This document shows positions 51,443 through 60,125 of a stretch of 64,000 bases of DNA, piece after piece (position 1 is the stretch's first letter; each line of letters begins with the position of its first letter). The translations under genes and the position numbers were made by a program. The notes beneath the pieces are model-generated. The model was given only the letters and a program-made list of their open reading frames with translations, ran no database searches and was not told the DNA's origin. This DNA comes from Candidatus Sulfotelmatobacter sp. (GTDB taxonomy: Bacteria; Acidobacteriota; Terriglobia; Terriglobales; Acidobacteriaceae), in contig DASYBM010000004.1 of NCBI GenBank assembly GCA_036500765.1, positions 186,001 through 250,000 on the forward strand, given 5' to 3'.

Positions 51443-52354
51443 TCAGTCTCTTATCTCGATGCGCTGGTATGCGGTACCGCTGTCTTTGTGCAGCATCTGG
51501 AACTTCTTGGTCAGGCCCAGCAGGCTTTCCGCATGGCCCACGAAGAGATAGCCGCCAGCGTTCAGGCAGCGGTAAAACTTTTCGATCAGGCGTTTCTGTT
51601 CGGGCTCGTCGAAGTACATCATCACGTTGCGGCAGAAAATTACGTCGTTGCGTTGGGGCAGGTACTCCGTCTTCAGATTGTGAAAATCGAAGTGGACCAT
51701 CTCCTTGAGCGGCTTTTTGATGGCGTAGCGATCACCCACTTTGTCGAAGTAACGAAGGCGATAGCCATAGTCGACCATCGACATCTGGTTCTCGCTGTAG
51801 CTGCCTTCCTGCCCGTGCCGTAGTACGGAGTACGCGATGTCGCTGGCCAGCACTTCCACTCGCCACGGCGGCGGCACCAGAGGCTTGGGCAGCGGCATGT
51901 CGATGGGCAGCGGGTTGCGCAGGTAGTAGTAGGCCAGCGCGTCGGTGACGAGCATGGCCAGCGTGTAGGCTTCCTGGCCGGTGGAGCAGCCCGCGCTCCA
52001 GATGCGGATCGAATACTCGCGCCGCGCGCTCTTGTGCTTGAACATTTCTTCCAGCACGGTTTTCTGAAATAAATCCAGTTGAGCCTTGTGGCGGAAGAAG
52101 CTGGTCTCGTTGACCGTCAGGTTTTCCAGCAGCTTGGCCAATTCGTCCTTGCCCCCGGCGCTGGTGAGCATCCGGTAGTAGGAATAGAACGAGTCGATCT
52201 TGCACTCCTTCAGCCGGCGCAATAGCCGGTCCTGGAGAAAGTGCGTGCGCCGCTCGTCGAAGTGCATGCCGCACTCCTGGTAGACGAGCGCCTGCAACAG
52301 CTTCAATTCCGCTTCCGTCAATAAGGGAGCAGGTGCCGCTCCGGATGCACTCAT
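51443..52354 (-). CDS. cheR: CheR chemoreceptor methyltransferase
   Basis: A 303-residue SAM-dependent methyltransferase that methylates receptor glutamates. N-terminal helical domain (LLQALVYQECGMHFDERRTHFL) and the SAM-binding motif WSAGCSTGQEAYTLAM, followed by NDVIFCRNVMMYFD and GGYLFVGHAESL. It has no TPR or PAS extension. Four bases separate its stop from cheA; about 160 bases with an inverted repeat separate it from cheW. Confidence 0.95.
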   Translation of the reverse strand: MSASGAAPAPLLTEAELKLLQALVYQECGMHFDERRTHFLQDRLLRRLKECKIDSFYSYYRMLTSAGGKDELAKLLENLTVNETSFFRHKAQLDLFQKTVLEEMFKHKSARREYSIRIWSAGCSTGQEAYTLAMLVTDALAYYYLRNPLPIDMPLPKPLVPPPWRVEVLASDIAYSVLRHGQEGSYSENQMSMVDYGYRLRYFDKVGDRYAIKKPLKEMVHFDFHNLKTEYLPQRNDVIFCRNVMMYFDEPEQKRLIEKFYRCLNAGGYLFVGHAESLLGLTKKFQMLHKDSGTAYQRIEIRD

Positions 52355-52387
52355 GCGTTTTCTCGTTTGCTGCGTGCTGAACTGCGA

Positions 52388-52500
52388 GGTTTCAAAGTTT
52401 CAGAGATCGAAGTTGCTTTCGCTCTTACGAGTGGCGTCTTTGCTTTGAAACCGTGCTGCTTTGACACTTTGCAACCATGCAACCTCGAAACTTTGAAACC
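52388..52500. repeat. Inverted repeat between cheW and cheR
   Basis: GGTTTCAAAGTTTC at 52388-52401 and GAAACTTTGAAACC at 52487-52500 are exact complements about 85 bases apart, with further related TTTGAAACC and TTTGCAACC words between. It may slow or end transcription inside the che operon. Confidence 0.7.
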
Positions 52501-52517
52501 TTGAAATTACTTCCCGA

Positions 52518-53021
52518 CTAGCGCGCCCCCGCGCCCCGTGCCTCGGCCTTGGCCGCAGTCTTCTTTTCAGCAGGCTCGCTCTTGACTTGCAGACTCTCCG
52601 GAGCCAGGAGTTTGCTCATCTCCAGTAGTATGACCAGGCGTCCCGCGACTTTGGCTAATCCAGTCACACAGTTCAAGCCGCCATCCTGAAAAACAGCCGG
52701 AGGCGCTTCCACGGCGTCCGCAGGAATCTTTAGAACTTCTGAGGCGGAGTCGACGATCAGCCCGGCTAGTCGGCCTCCGTGCTCGACCACCAGAATGCGA
52801 TTCTGCCGTTTCAGCGCGGCCTGCTTTTCTCCGAAACGTTTGCGCAGGTCCATGACGGAAACAATTTTGCCGCGCAGATTGATCACGCCCTCGAGGTAAT
52901 CGGGCGCGTCGGGCACCGCGGTAATTTCGGGCACGCGCACAATCTCATGCAGAGACTGGATGGGCACGCCATAAGTCTCGCGTCCGACCTTGAAGCCCAC
53001 GATATGGAGTTCACGACTCAT
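52518..53021 (-). CDS. cheW: CheW coupling protein
   Basis: A 167-residue scaffold linking receptors to CheA. The CheW fold reads VGFKVGRETYGVPIQSLHEIVRV, then PDYLEGVINLRGKIVSVMDLRKRFG, ILVVEHGGRLAGLIVD and VAGRLVILLEMSKLL. A Lys/Ala/Glu-rich tail of ~20 residues ends the protein. The frame is open upstream to 53480, but that part overlaps the mcp gene; ATG at 53021 fits the domain start. It follows mcp by 40 bases. Confidence 0.93.
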   Translation of the reverse strand: MSRELHIVGFKVGRETYGVPIQSLHEIVRVPEITAVPDAPDYLEGVINLRGKIVSVMDLRKRFGEKQAALKRQNRILVVEHGGRLAGLIVDSASEVLKIPADAVEAPPAVFQDGGLNCVTGLAKVAGRLVILLEMSKLLAPESLQVKSEPAEKKTAAKAEARGAGAR

Positions 53022-53061
53022 ATTTTCATGTTTTGGAGCCCCGTTTTCAGGCTCCCAGCGT

Positions 53062-55020
53062 TCAGAACTGCGCTCCCGCGGCAGCGCGCGCTTTGCGACC
53101 GGAGTTATCTCCGCCCATCGACTGGCTGGAAAACGACTGGCTGGAATGCGAAGCCTCGGCCAGCGCAAAGCGGTCGAGGAAGTCGAGCAGGCCACGCGAC
53201 ATTTTCGACATCTGCTCCGACGACGCCGCCAGTTCGGTCGAGCCGGAAGTGGACGATTGCACCAGTTCGCGCATGCGCTCCATGGCCTTGACCACGGCCT
53301 GCGCTCCGGATGCCTGCTCTTCCACCGCCGAGTTGATTTCGTGCGTGATTTCGTTGAGCCGCGTGGTGGCGCGAGCGATTTGCGAGGAGCCGTGCGATTG
53401 TTCGTTAGTGGCGGCGCCGATCTCCTGCGCGAACTTATAAACTTCGGTGACGACGTTGGAAATCTTGCGCAGCGCCGCATTCAGCTCCCCGCCCAACTCC
53501 AGCCCTTCGTTCACGATGTTGGTAGAGCGGTCCATGTTCTCGACCGCCTTGCGCGCTTCCTTCTGAATACTCTGAATCAGTTCGGAGATTTCTTTGGTGG
53601 ACTGCGCGGATTTCTCGGCAAGCTTGCGGACTTCGTCGGCGACAACCGCAAATCCCAGACCGTGTTCTCCGGCGCGGGCCGCTTCAATGGCGGCGTTCAG
53701 AGCCAGCAGGTTGGTCTGCTCGGCGAGGTCGTCGATGACTTCAATGATCTTGCCAATGTCATCGGCCCGCTGCCCCAGAGCGCCGATGATTTCTCCGGAA
53801 GAAGTGATGGTCGTATTGATGCGGTTCAGGCCGTCGGTGGCCTTTTCCATGGTGCCGATGCCGTTGTGGACTTCTTCGCGCGAACGATTGGAGATGTCGA
53901 GCAGCACTTTGGCGGTGTCGGCCACGCGCTGAATCGAAGCCACCATCTGGTCGATGGAAGCGGAAGTCTCGCTGACGCTCGAGGCCTGCACCTGCGTGCT
54001 CTTCACCATGTTCTGCACATTGACGCTCATCTCGTGCATGGTGCTGGTGACTTCGTCGATGGCGGAAGAGGCTTGCAATCCGATCTTGGCGGCATCGTCG
54101 GAAGCACCGGCGACCTGATTCGAAGCGCTGGCGACTTGTGACGATGCGTCGCGTACGCTGCGCACCAGTCCTGCCAAACCTTCCACCATGCGGGAGAAAG
54201 CATTGCCCAAAGTGTCATGAGAGGACCGGGGCTTGACGTCGACGCTCAGGTCGCCCCCGGCGATGGATTCGGATACACCCGCCATCTCCCTGAGATAAGT
54301 AACCATCTTGTGGAAGGTGCGGGCCAGTTCGCCGATCTCGTCGTCGCGGGTGAGGTCGATGTTGTGTTCCAGATCGCCGGTATTACCGATGCCGCGGGCC
54401 ACACTCATCAAGTTGTTGAGCGGCTGGGTGATTGACTTGGCGGTGCGGTAGGCGATGATCACGCCGACACAAACCGCGATCAGAGTGCTCAGCAGCGATA
54501 TGATGAAGGTTCCGTTGGCCGCCGTTTCATCGGATTTGCGACTCTCTACCTCGGCGCCATCCAGCGCGTCGGTGGAGTTCTTCACCCACGAAGAGGCGTC
54601 TTTTTGCAGGTAGTAAATCTGCAATTCGGCGACGGTCGCGTTACCGGAGTCCACATCTTTCCGCTTCTCGATCAGGGGCTGGGCGAATTCCTTGGCCCAG
54701 GATTGCTCCAGTTGCTGCACTTTGGACAGCGCGGTTTTTACCTGGTCGGAGTTCGCCAGGTTTTTTCCTTCATCCAGCTTCCCGTTCAGCGTGCGCAGGC
54801 CGTCGTTCATGCGATCGACTTCGCGCGTATCGCCGCTGAGCAGGTAGTTGCTGAGGTAGAGACGATTCTGCATCATCTGGAAGCGGACGGCGTTGGTGGC
54901 GTCGGCGAGAGCCTTCGCCGCATGCTCGCGCCGCACCGCAGACCAGTTCACGAGGAACAGCACCAACACCATGGTCAGGATGATGCCGAAATTCATGTAT
55001 AACTTTTTGCCGATAGTCAT
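53062..55020 (-). CDS. Methyl-accepting chemotaxis protein
   Basis: A 652-residue receptor. TM1 (~10-28), a periplasmic helical bundle (~30-170, 4HB type), TM2 (~175-195), HAMP ([20 protein letters not shown]), then the cytoplasmic signalling coiled coil with the hairpin tip ([36 protein letters not shown]) and a short C-terminal tail without a CheR-binding pentapeptide. The periplasmic ligand is unknown. GGAGGAGA precedes the ATG. It lies 26 bases after the tonB-like gene and is followed by cheW. Confidence 0.95.
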   Translation of the reverse strand: MTIGKKLYMNFGIILTMVLVLFLVNWSAVRREHAAKALADATNAVRFQMMQNRLYLSNYLLSGDTREVDRMNDGLRTLNGKLDEGKNLANSDQVKTALSKVQQLEQSWAKEFAQPLIEKRKDVDSGNATVAELQIYYLQKDASSWVKNSTDALDGAEVESRKSDETAANGTFIISLLSTLIAVCVGVIIAYRTAKSITQPLNNLMSVARGIGNTGDLEHNIDLTRDDEIGELARTFHKMVTYLREMAGVSESIAGGDLSVDVKPRSSHDTLGNAFSRMVEGLAGLVRSVRDASSQVASASNQVAGASDDAAKIGLQASSAIDEVTSTMHEMSVNVQNMVKSTQVQASSVSETSASIDQMVASIQRVADTAKVLLDISNRSREEVHNGIGTMEKATDGLNRINTTITSSGEIIGALGQRADDIGKIIEVIDDLAEQTNLLALNAAIEAARAGEHGLGFAVVADEVRKLAEKSAQSTKEISELIQSIQKEARKAVENMDRSTNIVNEGLELGGELNAALRKISNVVTEVYKFAQEIGAATNEQSHGSSQIARATTRLNEITHEINSAVEEQASGAQAVVKAMERMRELVQSSTSGSTELAASSEQMSKMSRGLLDFLDRFALAEASHSSQSFSSQSMGGDNSGRKARAAAGAQF

Positions 55021-55046
55021 GCGTATCTCCTCCGCGGTCCTGACAA

Positions 55047-55391
55047 CTAGCGCGGCTCAAACTTAAAATCGATGATTCCCGAAGTCTCGGACGCGGCGGG
55101 CTCGAAGCGCCACTTCTTGGCGGCGTCCAGAGCGGCGCCCGCCAGAACCGGATGACCGCCCACGATACGGGCATCTTTCACGGCGCCATTCGGCGCCACT
55201 ACCACTTGAATCTTTACGGTGCCGACCAGGTTCATCTTTCGCGCCAGGTCCGGATAGTCCGGTTGCACCTTGCTTTTGGCGCGGCGGACCATCTCTTCGC
55301 TCTGGGTCTGCTGCCCGGCGGCTCGAATCGGACCCGAAATGGCTGCCAAACTCACAATCGCCAACAGAGCCACCGCGGTTCTTTGAGACAC
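55047..55391 (-). CDS. TonB-like C-terminal domain protein heading the che operon
   Basis: A 114-residue exported protein: signal peptide ([18 protein letters not shown]) and one TonB C-terminal domain ([20 protein letters not shown], then [13 protein letters not shown]). It lacks the membrane anchor plus Pro-rich spacer of energy-transducing TonB, so it is not a normal TonB. Start GTG at 55391 is supported by GAGGAGGAATT directly upstream; the longer frame to 55517 contains no convincing start. Its presence as first gene of a chemotaxis operon is unusual; a sensory or envelope role is only a guess. Confidence 0.8.
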   Translation of the reverse strand: MSQRTAVALLAIVSLAAISGPIRAAGQQTQSEEMVRRAKSKVQPDYPDLARKMNLVGTVKIQVVVAPNGAVKDARIVGGHPVLAGAALDAAKKWRFEPAASETSGIIDFKFEPR

Positions 55392-55701
55392 AATTCCTCC
55401 TCGCCTGCAAGAAGCTGTCGAGCCTAGGCGTGCAACGGCCGGGCCACCCGAACCTTCTTGGAGAAACCAAAGTAATGAAGTGTATCTCTTGGTAAATAAA
55501 TGGCTTAAGGCCAGCAAGAAGGGCAGTCGTCGGCCTGCTCCGAACTAAGGCCGTCTCATTTCCACGCAATGTCTGGTACCTTCTCAGTGTGAGATGAAAT
55601 CTCACTTGCGTCTCGGGATTTCACAGCAAGGCACCTCCTTCCAGCATTTCCCTTGACTCAAATTGAGATGACAATTAGTTTCCCAATAGATTCAAGCACT
55701 T
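55392..55701. other. Divergent control region between the che operon and the GAF kinase operon
   Basis: About 310 bases that must contain both divergent promoters. It includes a 17-bp perfect palindrome (listed separately) and a smaller CTCAAATTGAG at 55657-55667 next to a TTGACT hexamer at 55653. No gene is supported. Confidence 0.45.
55589..55605. promoter_or_regulatory. Perfect palindrome GTGAGAT-GAA-ATCTCAC
   Basis: Seven-base arms around a GAA centre in the region between two divergent signalling operons. The size suits a dimeric regulator. No cognate protein can be named. Confidence 0.5.
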
Positions 55702-58700
55702 GTGAATCCAGAACCTTATCCTTCGAGCCTCGGTGCAGCGCTCAACATTTCTGGTGGCAGTCCCATCATTCCTCCGGAAAGCGGTTTTGTCCCGGGGTCG
55801 GATGGGGCCTTCCAGAAACTCGTGCTGCGCATGGTCGCAGAGGCGACCGAGCGCTACGACTCCAAGGCGTTGATCCAGTTATTTTGTGAAGCTGCGCGCG
55901 AGTTCTTCCAGGTGTCGGGAGTCTATTTTTGGCGCTGTGAAGTGGGGGACGACCTAATCGGTGAGTATGGCGATGGTAAGCTGGCGGAGCGCTTTGTGAA
56001 CCTTCGACTGCGTCCCGACGAGAGCGCGGTGACCGTTGAAGCGGTACGGCAGCGGCGCACGATCTATAACAATCACCTCGAGTCGGCGGCCTTCCCGGCG
56101 GCAATGCAAGTTGAGGCTCGCTCGCTTCTGGCGGCGCCGGTCATGGTCTTCAATGAAATCGTTGGGGCAGTTACTTTTCTCCACGATTCCAATGACAACT
56201 TCTTTAACGAAGAGATTGCCGCGAAGGCGACGATTCTGGCCGGACAGTTGGGCACGCTGTTGGAAGCAACACGGCTGCGCGAAGTTTCTCGCGAGGAACA
56301 GCGCCGTTCCCATATCCTGGCCGACGTCGCTCATGGTCTGCATGCGAACCCAGATGTGTCAGCCGTGATTGAGGCTCTTGCCGACCGTCTGCGACTTTTG
56401 CTGCGGACTCGGTTGGTTTGCGTCTTGTTGCGACGGGAGGGCCCGTTCGAATTGAAAGCCGTGTCGGCAGAGACTCCACAACTGGCGACTTCCGCGCGCG
56501 CGCGCCATGACCGGCAGACGCTCCGTTTCGCGGCCGATTTGGCGCAACGTGCCGTAGCCGCAGGAGAGCCGGTTACCCTTTCGATCGGTGCGGATGTGCA
56601 CTCGCTGGGAAGTCTGGTTTCTCCCGGCATGTTGATCGCCGCTCCGTTGCGCACCTCGCGGACACAGGGCGCAATCCTTATCTATCCGCGGCAGGAAGGC
56701 GTTTTTACGGCTGAAGAGAAAGCCCTGGTGACCGCAATTGCCGGCTTCGGCGCGGTCGCGGTTGCCCATGCTGAACTCCATGCCACCTCGCATGCCCAGG
56801 CGCAGGAACTTCACCAATTGCTGGACATATCCTCCGAGCTGAATGCCAGCAGCGATCTCGAGCATTTCTTGCAAGCGTTTGTGGTGCGGGCTTCCGATTT
56901 TCTTGGTTTCGGGCGCTGTTTTGTTGCATTGGAAGAGGATGGCCACTTCCAGGTTCGGCACGGCATAGAAAAAGGCCAGTCCCGACGCCTGAACGTGGCC
57001 GCTCCCGAAGGCGTTGCCACTCGAGCCCTGCGCGCCAAAGAAGTTTTCTGGACCGACGAGGCCAGCCGCATACCCGGAATCGATGTTGAGATGGTCAATC
57101 GGTACAAGGTCCGTCAGTTTCTCGCCGTCCCTCTGGTGGAAACTACTGGCCGGGTTCTGGGGATGTTCGGAGTACTGGATCGCCTGGATGGAGCCGGAAT
57201 CTCGCCGGAAGACATTCGTCGCGCCCGGGCGCTGTCGAGTCAGGCCGCCGTCGTGCTCGAAGTGGCCCGCAATCTCGATCTCTCGGAACAGCATCGGCGC
57301 CATGCCCAGGCTCTCATCGATCTGACCCGCGAACTGGATGGCGTCTTGCGCCTGCCCGAGTTTGCCGGCCGCTTGGTCGCTGGTACCGTGGAAGTCACCG
57401 GCTCGCGAGCCGGACTGCTCGCCATCCTGCACGAGAACTGCTGGCAGGTGGCGGGGTTGCAGTCCTCGGGCGACTCACACATCAAGTCACAGATCAAGGG
57501 TGCGGAAGCGCTGATCACTTCGTCGGAATCTGGATCCAACCCTTTACCCTCGCACTCCGAAATGGTCGCGAATTCGCTGACTCCTCGCCTCGATCCCCTA
57601 ACGGATCGAAAGTCGGACCTCGCATCGGAGCGTTCATTCAACATTGCCTTAAGTGATTTTGCGGCGAAGCATCCAGCTACGGTGGTCGCAGTTACCGCGG
57701 AACAGCTATTTGGTTCGGAGGTTGCGGCAAGTCTCGAATGGGCGGATTGCACTGTGGTGCGGCTGGTCAACGGTAACGGAGAATTAGCCGGACTCCTCTG
57801 CCTTTCCGGACGCTCCTCGCCGCTGGATCGCGAAGATCGGCTGTTTCTTGAAACCGTCGCCCGTCACGCCGCGATGGCGCTGGAGAACTCCCGTCTGTTT
57901 ACGGGGATTGAACTTGCGAACCGCCACTGGGTGGAGATTTTTGACGCCATTACCGACTTCATTGTGGTGCACGACCAGCACGACAAAGTCTTGCGGGTGA
58001 ATCGCTCGCTGGCGGCGATGATCGGAATACCGCCGGGGGAATTGATCGGCGTAAATATGCGGGCCTTGATGGCATTGACCAGCGAGACCGCTCCGTATTC
58101 CTGTCCGTTCTGCCGCGCCATGACGGACGATTCGGATGAATTCGCGCATCCCGTGTTCGATCGCACCTACCTTGTCTCCACCTCGCGCGTACATGGTGCA
58201 GCTGACGAAGCGCCGCAAACCATTCACGTATTGAAAGACATTTCCGACCGGCGCGAAGCCGAACGGCGTTATCGCGAACTCTTCGACAATATTCAGGAAG
58301 GCCTGTTCTTCAGTACGCCCGGCGGACGCTTCATTGAAGTGAATGACGCCATGGTACGCATGCTGGGCTACCCCAGTCGCGAAGAGCTGTTGCAGATCGA
58401 CATTCCGGCCGAACTCTATTTTGGTCCGGAGCAGCGCGAGCGTCACACGGAAGTGATGAAGGATAATGGCCATCTGCGTAACTTCGAGGCGACTCTTCGT
58501 CGCAAAGACGGATCGCCGATTCACGTGCTGATTAATGCTTTTGGACTGCATGATAGTCAGGGCAACCTGGTGCAGATTCGCGGGCTAATGCTCGATGTGA
58601 CCGGGCTGCGTACTTATCAGTCGGAACTGCACCGTGAGCGCGATTTTTCCAGCAAGATCCTCAGCAATACGCAGAGCCTGATTCTGGTTGCGGATACTGC

Positions 58701-59727
58701 CGGGCTGATCAGCTATGCCAATCGCCGCTGGTATGACGCAGGATTCCAGCAGTTGGAGCTACTGGGGCGTCCGTTGCTGGAACTGGCTGCGCCTGGCTTC
58801 GTCCGGCCTCTGGCCGATGCGGTTCAGAGTACATTGAACGGCCAGCAAGTCGACAATCTGGAATTGCAGATCGTCCGCGGCAACGGATTGGCGGGAAAAT
58901 TTTCCTCCAACCTCAGTCCCATGCGGAATGAAGAGGGAACTGTAACCAGCATCGTGCTGGTGCTCACCGACATTACGGACTCCGCGGTGCTGCGCGACAA
59001 ACTGGTCCATGCGGAGAAAATGGCGGCGGTGGGGCAATTGGTTTCCGGGGTCGCCCACGAAGTCAACAATCCGCTGACAGCGATCCTCGGCTTCGCCGAC
59101 CTGTTGATGGAAAATCCGGACCTGCCCGAAACCGCCCGCAAAGACATGCGGGTGATTCTCCAGGAAGCGCAGCGCACTAAGCAGATCGTGCAGAATCTGC
59201 TCAGCTTTGCCCGCCAGATGCCGCCGCAGCGCATCTCGGTACAACTGAATGCGATCCTGCGCCGCACCATTCAACTGCGGTCCTACGATTTCAACAGCCA
59301 CGGCGTCGATGTCGTCGAACATCTTGACGAGGAACTACCCGAGGTGATGGGCGATGCGCACCAGTTGCAGCAGGTGTTTCTCAACATTCTGAATAATGCG
59401 TACGACGCGGTGCACGAGGTAGGCCGTCCCGCCCGCATCGAGATCATGTCCACCAAAGCCGGAGACGCCGTCGAAGTTTCCTTCCGCGACAATGGCAACG
59501 GCATCTCCCACCCCGATAAGATCTTCGATCCATTTTTCACCACGAAAGAAATTGGGAAAGGAACCGGCCTCGGCCTCAGCATTTGCTACGGGATTCTGAA
59601 AGAGCATGGGGGCGAGATTCTTTGTCATAACAACATTGGTGGTCAAGGCGCGACATTTATTGTTCGCCTGCCCGCCGCGTCCCACACCGCTTCGCTCGGT
59701 GTGGCGGCAGGAGTTAAACAACCATGA
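55702..59727 (+). CDS. Large GAF/PAS histidine kinase
   Basis: A 1341-residue kinase with no membrane helix, so probably cytoplasmic. It has about four GAF-like domains in the first ~740 residues (e.g. RSLLAAPVMVFNEIVGAVTFL, RQFLAVPLVETTGRVLGMFGVLD, LAGLLCLSGRSSPLDREDRLFLE), three PAS domains (~745-1100; WVEIFDAITDFIVVHD, YRELFDNIQEGLFFST, and SKILSNTQSLILVADTAG), then HisKA with His1119 (GVAHEVNNPLTAIL) and HATPase_c (NILNNAYDAV, DNGNGI, GTGLGLSI). The first PAS has a CPFCR pair that could hold a metal or redox switch. Start GTG at 55702 is weak; first ATG is ~43 codons on. Cognate regulators follow with 4-bp overlaps. Confidence 0.9.
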   Translation: MNPEPYPSSLGAALNISGGSPIIPPESGFVPGSDGAFQKLVLRMVAEATERYDSKALIQLFCEAAREFFQVSGVYFWRCEVGDDLIGEYGDGKLAERFVNLRLRPDESAVTVEAVRQRRTIYNNHLESAAFPAAMQVEARSLLAAPVMVFNEIVGAVTFLHDSNDNFFNEEIAAKATILAGQLGTLLEATRLREVSREEQRRSHILADVAHGLHANPDVSAVIEALADRLRLLLRTRLVCVLLRREGPFELKAVSAETPQLATSARARHDRQTLRFAADLAQRAVAAGEPVTLSIGADVHSLGSLVSPGMLIAAPLRTSRTQGAILIYPRQEGVFTAEEKALVTAIAGFGAVAVAHAELHATSHAQAQELHQLLDISSELNASSDLEHFLQAFVVRASDFLGFGRCFVALEEDGHFQVRHGIEKGQSRRLNVAAPEGVATRALRAKEVFWTDEASRIPGIDVEMVNRYKVRQFLAVPLVETTGRVLGMFGVLDRLDGAGISPEDIRRARALSSQAAVVLEVARNLDLSEQHRRHAQALIDLTRELDGVLRLPEFAGRLVAGTVEVTGSRAGLLAILHENCWQVAGLQSSGDSHIKSQIKGAEALITSSESGSNPLPSHSEMVANSLTPRLDPLTDRKSDLASERSFNIALSDFAAKHPATVVAVTAEQLFGSEVAASLEWADCTVVRLVNGNGELAGLLCLSGRSSPLDREDRLFLETVARHAAMALENSRLFTGIELANRHWVEIFDAITDFIVVHDQHDKVLRVNRSLAAMIGIPPGELIGVNMRALMALTSETAPYSCPFCRAMTDDSDEFAHPVFDRTYLVSTSRVHGAADEAPQTIHVLKDISDRREAERRYRELFDNIQEGLFFSTPGGRFIEVNDAMVRMLGYPSREELLQIDIPAELYFGPEQRERHTEVMKDNGHLRNFEATLRRKDGSPIHVLINAFGLHDSQGNLVQIRGLMLDVTGLRTYQSELHRERDFSSKILSNTQSLILVADTAGLISYANRRWYDAGFQQLELLGRPLLELAAPGFVRPLADAVQSTLNGQQVDNLELQIVRGNGLAGKFSSNLSPMRNEEGTVTSIVLVLTDITDSAVLRDKLVHAEKMAAVGQLVSGVAHEVNNPLTAILGFADLLMENPDLPETARKDMRVILQEAQRTKQIVQNLLSFARQMPPQRISVQLNAILRRTIQLRSYDFNSHGVDVVEHLDEELPEVMGDAHQLQQVFLNILNNAYDAVHEVGRPARIEIMSTKAGDAVEVSFRDNGNGISHPDKIFDPFFTTKEIGKGTGLGLSICYGILKEHGGEILCHNNIGGQGATFIVRLPAASHTASLGVAAGVKQP

Positions 59728-60125
59728 GCCAACCAGCCTTCAAACTTCAGCCTTTGCCTGTGCTGCTCATCGAGGATGAGCCCGCCGTCATGGCCTATGT
59801 GCAAGCCGCTCTCGAGCGCAGCGGATATCCCGTAGTCTGCTGCGAGTCCGGCGTCGACGCCTTGCGCCTGCTCGAAAACGGGGAGTTCCTGGGAGTGGTT
59901 TCCGACATGCGCACCCCCGGCGGCGTCGACGGTGGCCAGGTGCACGCGTGGGTCGCGGTGCACCGCCCTGATCTCGCCGGACGCATCATCTTTATTACCG
60001 GCGACATCGCCAACGAAGAAACCGTCGCTACCCTGCGCGAAACTGGCGCGCCCTGCGTGGAGAAACCTTTCCGCGTGCAGCAATTCATCGACGTAGTCTC
60101 GAAGACTTTTGGGAAGGCCGAGTGA
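59724..60125 (+). CDS. Single-domain response regulator
   Basis: A 133-residue receiver: acid pocket IEDEP (17-21), phospho-acceptor Asp61 (VVSDMRTPGG), Thr in FITGDIA and Lys in VEKPF. It has no output domain, so it may pass phosphate on or compete for the upstream kinase. It overlaps the kinase stop by four bases (ATGA) and the next gene by four (GTGA). Confidence 0.9.
   Translation: MSQPAFKLQPLPVLLIEDEPAVMAYVQAALERSGYPVVCCESGVDALRLLENGEFLGVVSDMRTPGGVDGGQVHAWVAVHRPDLAGRIIFITGDIANEETVATLRETGAPCVEKPFRVQQFIDVVSKTFGKAE

Noticed and set aside
52990-54141. 383-codon plus-strand frame opposite the chemoreceptor gene
   Set aside because: Antisense shadow of the mcp coding frame; it is Val/Gly/His-rich in the manner of reverse-frame translations and has no motif.
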